Below, in pieces: positions 58,001 to 64,000 of a stretch of 64,000 nucleotides of DNA. The translations under genes and the position numbers were made by a program. The DNA comes from Podarcis raffonei. Taxonomy: Eukaryota > Chordata > Lepidosauria > Squamata > Lacertidae. Positions within the stretch are counted from its first letter, which is position 1. Each line of letters opens with the position of its first letter. Location of the stretch: NCBI RefSeq assembly GCF_027172205.1, contig NC_070602.1, positions 21,236,501-21,300,500 of the forward strand, written 5' to 3'. Under the pieces are notes generated by a model. The model had not been told where the DNA came from. It made no database searches and saw only the letters and a list, made by a program, of their open reading frames with translations.

Positions 58001-61000
58001 ACTACTGCAAGAAAACAGTTAGCACAGAGACTAAGAATATAAACTGGGATTCAAGATGTCCCAGTTATAAAATATTGCCTCGGTCATGAACAGGGACAGG
58101 TCTGCCATGCAGCAGGATGAAGCAACCTCACCACTGGCCGCAGGGAAGATAAACGAGGGGGTTCAAATAGTGCAGCAAAGTGTCATCCTCAGTAGGGTGT
58201 GTGTAGCATTTGGGCTCCATTCCACACAGCAAAAGCTCTTCTGCTAGAACTGACTATGAAATCTGATACCCTAGGGCACTGTTCCTTTATTTGCATCGCA
58301 GTGCCAGCCTACCTTCAAAAGCTGCTTGCCGGGAAGGACAGAGCTGCCACGCTAGCTTTCTGGCAGGTGGGCCACTGTTGCTTACCAGGAGACAGAGGCA
58401 CAGGGGCAAGGTAGCAGAAAGGGTGGCACACTGCAAACACACTATTAAGAGTGCCAGATTGGCTCCCTCAGTGCGTCTGCAACACTCTGACCTCCCCACC
58501 ACTTCGCCCTCCTGGTAAGCAACAGGGGCCCATCTGCCAGGAAGTGAGCAGAGCAGCTCTGCCTATCCCAGCAAGTTGCTTCTGTCTACCTTGCAGAATT
58601 GCTGTATGGGTTATTTAGATAACGTTAGGTTACACTATATAAATATTATTATTACTGCTAAAAGAATCACAAACTTGATGTAGTTTACAGGGCATTTTCT
58701 CCTGCCAGTAATTTGAAATCTATATACATAGAGTGCAGCTGCTAAAGGCTCTGTCCATTTCCTCCTGCACCAGGACCTCCTCTCAGACAAATAAGCACTG
58801 TGACACAGTATGTCTTAGGTTACATATATGGAGAATGTTTAGGATTGCTGTTCCCTGGCCCTGCTTTATCAGGGAATTATTTTAAATCTTCACTCTGGAT
58901 CCACTGGAAAGTCTACATGATACTCAGTTAGCTTAATGTCTATCGTAAACATACCATTTCCAAAAGTAGGTGCTCCTCTCTTTCTTTTTGCTGGTCCAAC
59001 AGATCATTTTCATAAAACCTCTTCTGAAACTGTTTGAAGGTTAAAACAAACAAGCCATCAGTGATCATGCCAACGGTTTCAGCTTGTTATTTCAGGTTAT
59101 TATCTTAGAAGATACTTACCGCATCCAAAGAGGTTTCCATTCTGTCCAGTTCCAGCACCATCTATTTAAAAAGTTTAATTATTATTTTAGGTTGTTTTAA
59201 TGTTTTGTTTTGTTTAAAAAGCCAGTTTGATCTCCTAACACTGAGTCTTGAAATATTTGTGGGATTTTCCACAGAGATTTCCACATAAATGTGGGCATAG
59301 GTATTGAAAAAAAGAAAAGGAACTAACTAGCAACATGGGAGTCTCACTAAAGTTTTTTGTGTGCAGACATTTTGCATTGTTAGAGTAGTACAGTAAGACA
59401 TTATAGTAAGGAAGCCCAGCTAGTGTTCTGTCATCATCAACATTCTCTGATCTATTGAAATCTAGATAACACAACTTAGAATAATTTCTAACAATTGTGA
59501 AATTTACTGTCTTTTACTGTCTCAGCTCTAGAAACAGGCACTAAATCACAGTTCACACTTTTGCAAATAGGTAAAACATATTCAGAATTCTTCCCACTAC
59601 ACTATATAAACACAATTTTAAGAAGTAAGACATTTGCAATCACTGAATGACCAAGGGTTGTGTCTAACTAAATTATACTGAGTAGATACATTGAAATTAA
59701 TGGGCATAAGATAGCAATGTCCGTTATATTTCATGGGTGGTATTCAACACTAGTCCTACTCAGAGTAAAACCAATGAAGTTAATGGTCATGTCTAAGGCC
59801 TATTAATTTCAATGGGTCTACTCTAAGTAGGACTTAGTTAAGCACAACCCAGTGGGTTTACTCTGTGTGTGACTAGCATTTGATACAACCCCAGGAAATT
59901 ACTAAAATGCACTGGCAACATGAAAAAAATACTGGATGAGTAAAAGAAGAAACCACCCCACTTACTTTTTTAACAATGCTCAGAACATCTTTGTCTTTCT
60001 CCTCACACAGAAGTTTTCTTACACACAGTTCTAGCTGCTGCAGTAAATGCTTATCTGTGGGAACCTTGAGAGTAGACTTCACTTTTGGCAATAAATAACA
60101 AAGCTTCATTCTACAAAGGGAAAAGCAAGATTTATATAGGAGGAAAGTAAAGATCTGGCAATAGGTTAAGAAAAAAAACAGTGTATCTCTCCTTTATTAG
60201 TATCCCTTTGGTTTATGTACATAGGACGACAGGAAGTAGCCTTATATCAAGATAGACCTTTGATCCATTAATCTCAACATCGTCCACGTTGACTGGTAGC
60301 AGCTTAGTGAAAAATACTGTGGTGCACAGCAGACTACCCCAAGCTCTCAAACTTAGGTCCCCCAGATGTTGCTGGACTACAACTCCCATCATTCCTAGCT
60401 CTGGGTCCAGTGGTCAGGGATGATGGGAGTTGTAGTCCAACAACATCTGGGGACCCAAGGTTGAGAAAGACTGCTCTATCCTATATATTTTGTTTTGTTT
60501 ACTCTTTTTAAAAATGTGCATCCACCTTGACCCATGCATCTCTTCTGCCCTGTCACTTCAAACGCTCTCCTTTTCTAGGTCAAAGGATTCCTGAGTTCTC
60601 GATTGCAAAGGAACAGAAAGTACTGCCCTTTTCTTTAGCTTGGTCCTGTCTATCTATATAAGGTTTTAGGCCTCTGAAGCAATGACCATGCTATTTATGT
60701 GTCCTCTCAACAGTACAATAGACACCGTACAATGTAGAAACGCTAAACAATAAATGTTATGAGCTGTTGGAGAGTTATAATGTTCCATCACTTGTTGTCG
60801 TTTAGTCGTTTAGTCGTGTCTGACTCTTCGTGGCCCCATGGACCAGAGAATGCCAGGCACCTCTGTCCTCCACTGCCTCCCGCAGTTTGGTCAAACTCAT
60901 GCTGGTAACCTCGAAAACGCTATCCAACCATCTCGTCCTCTGTCACCCCCTTCTCCTTGTGCCCTCCATCTTTCCCAACATCAGGGTCTTCTCCAGGGCG

Positions 61001-62846
61001 TCTTCTCTTCTCATGAGGTGGCCAAAGTATTGGAGCCTCAGCTTCAGGATCTGTCCTTCCAGTGAGCACTCAGGGCTGATTTCCTTCAGAATGGAGAGGT
61101 TTGATCTTCTTGCAGTCCATGGGACTCTCAAGCAACCAATTTCTCCTGGCCTGCTTTTTAATTATCCTTTCGTGTACCGTATAGGGCAATAAAGTAATAG
61201 TAAGGAACCAGTAAAAAACTGCAATCTTTGCTAAAATAAGGCAATGCAGTAACAATCTGCTGAACATTTCGGAGCAACGGGACATGCCACTTTGGGCAGA
61301 AGCTCCCTTCAAAGCAAACACTCTTAAAACATACACTATTCTTTGTGTATGTGAATTTGTGTAGATGTGTCCACAAGTCAAACAAACCAGCTGGTTCACC
61401 AGCCACAGCCATTTCTGGGTAGAAAGAGCTTGACCACAATAATCCCTGCTCTAATAACTTCCTTTTTGGACTACTGCAATGTACTTTAAGATGACTTAGA
61501 GGCTTCAACTACTGCGGAATGCAGCTGCCATAGTATTAGTTCAGTTCAGTTAGTTGGAATCACGTGGCGCTGATTCTAGAAGATTTACATTGGCTATCTA
61601 CATGCTTCTGGGATGAATTTGAGGTGCTGGTAACCTATAAAGCCCTAAAAGACTTGGGGTCCAAAGAGCTGGAGGGACACCTCTCCCTGTATCTGTCTGC
61701 CCATGAGCCAAGATCAGGAGAGGAGGCCCCTCTTGATGTTCTACCATTGAGACACGTATATCATGCAGTGAGACATAAAAATGTCTTCTGTGCCGTGACA
61801 CTCCATCTATGGAATGTCATTCTCCTGGAAACATATTTGGCACTGACATTATTACTGCCAGAGAAAGATTCATTTGTTTCCCTGGGCATTTGCAGCAGTC
61901 TCATGGTTTCCGTAATTTTAAAGTTTGTATTGCACTCTAAGTCATACTTGTTCTTTGTTTGATTGTTATAGTATTTTACATATTGGGGGGGGGACTGCAA
62001 TTTTTACTGTACCCAGCCCTGAGATCGTATGATGAAGGGTGGGTCAGAAATGTATTTAATATAATGAATAAATAATAATCATGACAAGCTCTGCTACACA
62101 CCCATTAGGGACTTGCTGGAGTGTGGCCCTCATCTCCACCTGCTTTTTTGTCTCTGAAGTTGTCTATTACAGAGTCCCTTTCAACTTCAAAAAGTTATTT
62201 GCTCATGCTTCCTTTTTATATTATCTGGAAGGGTACATAGGAAACCACTTCAGCTTCTTCCTTGTAAACATTTTTCACACCTCTCTCCTCATATTTCCTT
62301 CTCTCCTCCGTATGCCTCTGGGCAACATCATGCCTATTATATATTTTAATTTCTGTGCTGCTTAATACACAATTTGTCAAACAGCCAATATCAAACCTGC
62401 TTAAATCAGGAGAAATGTTAGATTCAGACTTCAAAAGACTAAGGACTGCACTCAGAATAGATAACCTCTTCTGAGGATTGCCATGCCACTGTTACACAAC
62501 AGTATAATATATTGCAGCATTAATACTGAGATAATACTGGATAACGAACAAGGTGGTGTAGAGGTGAATTCTTATCACAATACTCAAGAAATGAATGCAA
62601 GGCTTCCCAAACAAATTGCCAACCTGCTCTATACAACATTGATATAAAACATCTTGAACAAGCCACATAGATTTTTTTTAACCCAAGTTGTGCAGTACCT
62701 CACGTTTGCAACTGGATCATGTGTAAGCTCAAGCACTGGGAGAAAGAAGTATTCACAGAAAAAAGATTTGGAAAAGAGTTCTATGATGAATTCACAGGTA
62801 TCTAAAAAACGCAATCTGTTCCAGTAGCTTTTTCCTTGGCCCAGCT
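48991..62846 (-). CDS. PPP4R4: PPP4R4, C-terminal third, spliced (5' end outside window)
   Basis: Regulatory subunit of protein phosphatase 4; the human protein (about 873 aa) is HEAT-repeat-rich and binds the PP4 catalytic subunit in the cytosol. Ten minus-strand segments: 62846-62699, 60110-59966, 59161-59120, 59029-58955, 57570-57495, 56236-56159, 55500-55407, 53716-53649, 53048-52898, 49015-48991. All have AG/GT borders and compatible phases; they give 299 residues plus TAG. Order: HEAT-like part (SKSFFCEYFFLPVLELTHDP, MKLCYLLPKVKSTLKVPTDK), a charged coiled-coil (KRFYENDLLDQQKEREEHLL, EQLEKEKQQN), then a Ser/Lys-rich tail (KSKLVRSQSFSSQAL, DDSFRTRSSNP) ending KNRKSNS. This matches human PPP4R4 along its whole length. 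Its neighbour SERPINA10 is convergent, as in human. Confidence 0.95.
49016..52897 (-). other. Last intron of PPP4R4
   Basis: 3.9 kb. Little repeat content: a CA run near 50217-50231 and a MITE-like scrap near 51890-51950. No other exon seen; short frames are unsupported. Confidence 0.6.
52898..53048 (-). CDS. PPP4R4: PPP4R4 penultimate coding exon
   Basis: Acceptor ccttgtctttcag, donor gtaagt. Encodes DSFRTRSSNPSGTAAFSSAS to SNSVDQKSNGSKESHSRKVS plus two bases. Read-through would hit a stop one codon later, so the donor matters for the true C-terminus. Confidence 0.94.
53160..53520 (-). mobile_element. L1-type LINE 3' end in PPP4R4 intron
   Basis: Minus-strand sequence gaagagtggaaaaattttgt, followed by an A-rich 3' UTR and gaaatgaaataaataaac, resembles the end of a reptile L1 ORF2 (EEWKNFVEYIENN) and its tail. 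Diverged. Confidence 0.5.
53649..53716 (-). CDS. PPP4R4: PPP4R4 exon (Ser-rich tail)
   Basis: Acceptor ccccttcag, donor gtaagc. Encodes KSSSTGYTSVSAVGKGSMFS and FS plus one base; human has KSSTTGYTTSVSGLGKTS. Confidence 0.93.
53900..53991. repeat. CCTTCC/CTTTC pyrimidine microsatellite
   Basis: Units of ccctccacctt, then ccctt, then cctttc in a row. A polypurine tract on the PPP4R4 coding strand inside an intron. Confidence 0.9.
54240..54625 (-). mobile_element. L2-type LINE fragment, older subfamily
   Basis: ctgggccttaaaggtaagat, ggatgccactacagagaagg, gctgccacattctgtaccag and gcagccccacacagagcatg. Same order as the L2 block at 29345-29890, but more diverged. Confidence 0.65.
54631..54772 (-). 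mobile_element. tRNA-headed SINE with CR1-like tail
   Basis: ggaatcttagaattgtagag, ggaagggaccacaaggatca, then ttaagaggcttatgttctac and gactgaga (tRNA head). Adjoins the L2 fragment. Confidence 0.75.
55407..55500 (-). CDS. PPP4R4: PPP4R4 exon (Ser/Lys-rich tail)
   Basis: Acceptor tgtcccctag, donor gtatgt. Encodes KEVKKSKLVRSQSFSSQALH and SKYGNIDKCP plus two bases. Confidence 0.95.
56159..56236 (-). CDS. PPP4R4: PPP4R4 exon (Ser-rich tail)
   Basis: Acceptor tttgttttag, donor gtaagg. Encodes RDSKASTSLAKTIPMSVSGN and PGAAA plus one base. The long plus-strand frame here is antisense. Confidence 0.92.
57495..57570 (-). CDS. PPP4R4: PPP4R4 exon (coiled coil)
   Basis: Acceptor ttccacaacag, donor gtaagt. 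Encodes EQLEKEKQQNEGRSTSMSDK and MYEKK plus one base. Confidence 0.95.
58955..59029 (-). CDS. PPP4R4: PPP4R4 exon (coiled coil)
   Basis: 75 nt, acceptor ccttcaaacag, donor gtatgt. Encodes FQKRFYENDLLDQQKEREEH and LLLEM. Confidence 0.95.
59120..59161 (-). CDS. PPP4R4: PPP4R4 exon, 42 nt
   Basis: Acceptor tttaaatag, donor gtaagt. Encodes MVLELDRMETSLDA; human has VLELDRMEMSMDA at this place. Confidence 0.93.
59966..60110 (-). CDS. PPP4R4: PPP4R4 exon (HEAT-like region)
   Basis: Acceptor cccttttgtag-like (ctttgtag), donor gtaagt. Encodes MKLCYLLPKVKSTLKVPTDK and CVRKLLCEEKDKDVLSIVKK. Confidence 0.95.
60345..60468. mobile_element. Palindromic MITE with near-perfect 50-bp arms
   Basis: Left arm from tctcaaacttaggtccccca to ctacaactcccatcattcc; right arm from gatgatgggagttgtagtcc to ggggacccaaggttgagaaa. 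Only about 20 bp separate the arms. The best copy of a family whose fragments occur at 1876, 14463, 20310, 23035, 40425 and 63900. Confidence 0.85.
60794..61135 (-). mobile_element. BovB 3' fragment in PPP4R4 intron
   Basis: Left end ttgtcgtttagtcgtttagt is the BovB 3' tail reversed. The minus frame encodes RVPWTARRSNLSILKEISPE, as at 10550 of the full copy. 5'-truncated, about 340 bp, diverged from the 7653 copy. Confidence 0.92.
61415..62080 (+). mobile_element. L2-type LINE fragment in PPP4R4 intron
   Basis: Plus frame pieces LDYCN-like near 61470 and ILEDLHWLSTCFWDEFEVLV (61576 on) match the L2/CR1 C-terminal consensus. The 3' end has gcccctcttgatgttctacc and an aatgaataaataataa tail. 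Degraded. Confidence 0.7.
62699..62846 (-). CDS. PPP4R4: PPP4R4 exon (HEAT-like region)
   Basis: Acceptor ttttttttccag, donor gtactg. Encodes LGQGKSYWNRLRFLDTCEFI and SKSFFCEYFFLPVLELTHDP to VANV plus two bases. Enters in phase 1 (two bases complete a codon). Confidence 0.92.
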
Positions 62847-63218
62847 CTGGAAAAAAAATGATTAAAAGAAACTGGCAATCACCATATGTAGAATTTCATT
62901 TTGTTTTACTGCACAAGAAATGCATAGAAATGCAATATATAATCTCAAAGTTAATTTAATGGGATGAGCTCAATACAAACTGATCTTGAAAAATGTTTTA
63001 TGTCATTTTCAATAATGTGAAAAGATTAGTCATAAGTCCTGTCAAGACAGAACACTGTTAATCTTTAAAACAAAGCTGAAAGATCAAGAGATGACCATGG
63101 GCTCCCTCCCCCTTCTTCCTCTTTCTCTAGCATGAACTCCACCAGGGTTTAGCATTACACTGTACCAACACTGTACCAGCCATTATTACATTATTTAAAA
63201 CCTCTAAATTTATAGATA

Positions 63219-63457
63219 CAGTGGAACCTCGGGTTACATACGCTTCAGGTTACATACGCTTCAGGTTACAGACTCCGCTAACCCAGAAATATTACCTCGG
63301 GTTAAGAACTTTGCTTCAGGATGAGAACAGAAATTGTGCTCCGGCAGCGCGGCAGCAGGAGGTCCCATTAGCTAAAGTGGTGCTTCAGATTAAGAACAGT
63401 TTCAGGTTAAGTACAGACCTCTGGAACGAATTAAGTACTTAACCTGAGGTACCACTG
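63219..63457. mobile_element. Tigger-like MITE, copy 4, in PPP4R4 intron
   Basis: TA-flanked, cagtggaacctcgggttaca to cttaacctgaggtaccactg; clear inverted ends. Its interior lacks the gcgcatgcgc palindromes of copies 1-3, so it is a different subfamily. Confidence 0.9.
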
Positions 63458-63679
63458 TATAGATATATAGATGTAGATTAGATAGTTTTCAGAAACTTTA
63501 AAATGCAGCACTTTGAAAATGGAGTCTCTGGTTACTCTGATACCAATATAACTGTGTTGAAGTGTCTGAACATGTTACACCACCATAGTGTCAGACCACT
63601 GGTCCATTTCTATTCCAATTGGCAGGGGTTCTATAAGGACTTGCTAAACTGAGATCCTTCATTTATTTTACTTTATTTA

Positions 63680-63892
63680 TTACCTTTACATACCTTCCAA
63701 GGATGGTGCACATGGTTTCCCCCCTCCCTATTTTATTTCATAGCAACCCTGTAATGAGGTAGGTTAGGCTAAGATATGGTGACTGGCCCAAGGTCACTCA
63801 GGGAGCTTCATGGCTGAATGGGGTTTCAAACCCTGCTCTGTCAAGTCCCAGTCCAACACTCTGTCCATTATGTTACACTGGCTCTTTCACAC
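63680..63892 (-). mobile_element. tRNA-derived squamate SINE, minus orientation
   Basis: On the minus strand: gagccagtgtaacataatgg, gcagggtttgaaaccccatt (B-box region), gagtgaccttgggccagtca and tagcctaacctacctcatta. Related to the copy at 1386-1640. Confidence 0.75.
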
Positions 63893-64000
63893 CTTTAGCT
63901 CAGAGATGGGGAACCTGAAGCCCTCCAGAGCTTATTAGACTCAACTCCTAACAGTCCCAACCTGCATGGGCCACTGCTGAGGGATGGTGGAAGCTGTACA

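Larger units (their letters stand above)
62847..64000 (-). other. Upstream intron of PPP4R4
   Basis: No further exon recognised to the window edge. Contains a Tigger-like MITE, a SINE and a palindromic-MITE scrap (about 63905-64000). Confidence 0.55.

Noticed and set aside
60830-61192. Plus-strand frame of 120 codons
   Set aside because: Antisense of a BovB 3' fragment. The same frame appears opposite the BovB ORF at 10502-10849.

Overview
The window looks like a piece of a squamate reptile nuclear genome, most likely a lizard. The sequence shows large introns, serpin genes with GT/AG-bounded exons, a nearly whole BovB LINE, many copies of tRNA-headed squamate SINEs, L2/CR1-type LINE remnants, Tigger- and hAT-like MITEs, and fossils of Ty1/copia, Ty3/gypsy-like and solo-LTR elements. 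A closer placement (for example a lacertid) would be a guess.

Three host genes can be read. (1) A clade A serpin with the alpha-1-antitrypsin reactive loop, SERPINA1-like, plus strand: four coding exons between 16102 and 22283, 400 aa. (2) SERPINA10 (protein Z-dependent protease inhibitor), plus strand: four coding exons between 34055 and 40901, 437 aa. (3) The 3' part of PPP4R4 (a regulatory subunit of protein phosphatase 4), minus strand: ten coding segments between 62846 and 48991, about 299 residues up to the stop. The order SERPINA1-like > SERPINA10 > < PPP4R4, with SERPINA10 and PPP4R4 convergent, matches the edge of the mammalian SERPINA cluster (human 14q32). SERPINA6, which lies between SERPINA10 and SERPINA1 in mammals, is not seen in the 11.7 kb between the two serpins here.

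Layout: 1-15080 has no host gene that I can recognise. It is a graveyard of nested mobile elements: a gypsy-like gag plus LTR fossil (3110-4413), an old LINE copy split by a hAT MITE with an exact 8-bp target duplication (6715-7395), and a copia fossil split by a 3.2-kb BovB (7437-11490). 15081-22320 holds SERPINA1-like and its repeats. 22320-34028 is repeat-rich intergenic DNA with a solo LTR carrying a 5-bp target duplication. 34029-40906 is SERPINA10. 40907-48990 is the convergent spacer and the PPP4R4 3' flank; it contains a young 5'-truncated LINE with an unbroken 899-codon frame, flanked on both sides by what reads as the same 486-bp sequence. 48991-62846 is PPP4R4, and 62847-64000 is its next intron as far as I can see.

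The two serpins are expected to be secreted plasma inhibitors with separate targets: Met P1 (elastase-type proteases) and Tyr P1 (factor Xa with protein Z). PPP4R4 acts inside the cell on PP4 and is only a positional neighbour. The strongest item for a second look is the LINE with the 486-bp direct duplication. Others are the near-intact BovB inside a copia fossil, MITEs that carry NRF1-like palindromes, a composite MITE/L2 unit found at least twice, and a polyadenylation hexamer that overlaps the SERPINA10 stop codon.
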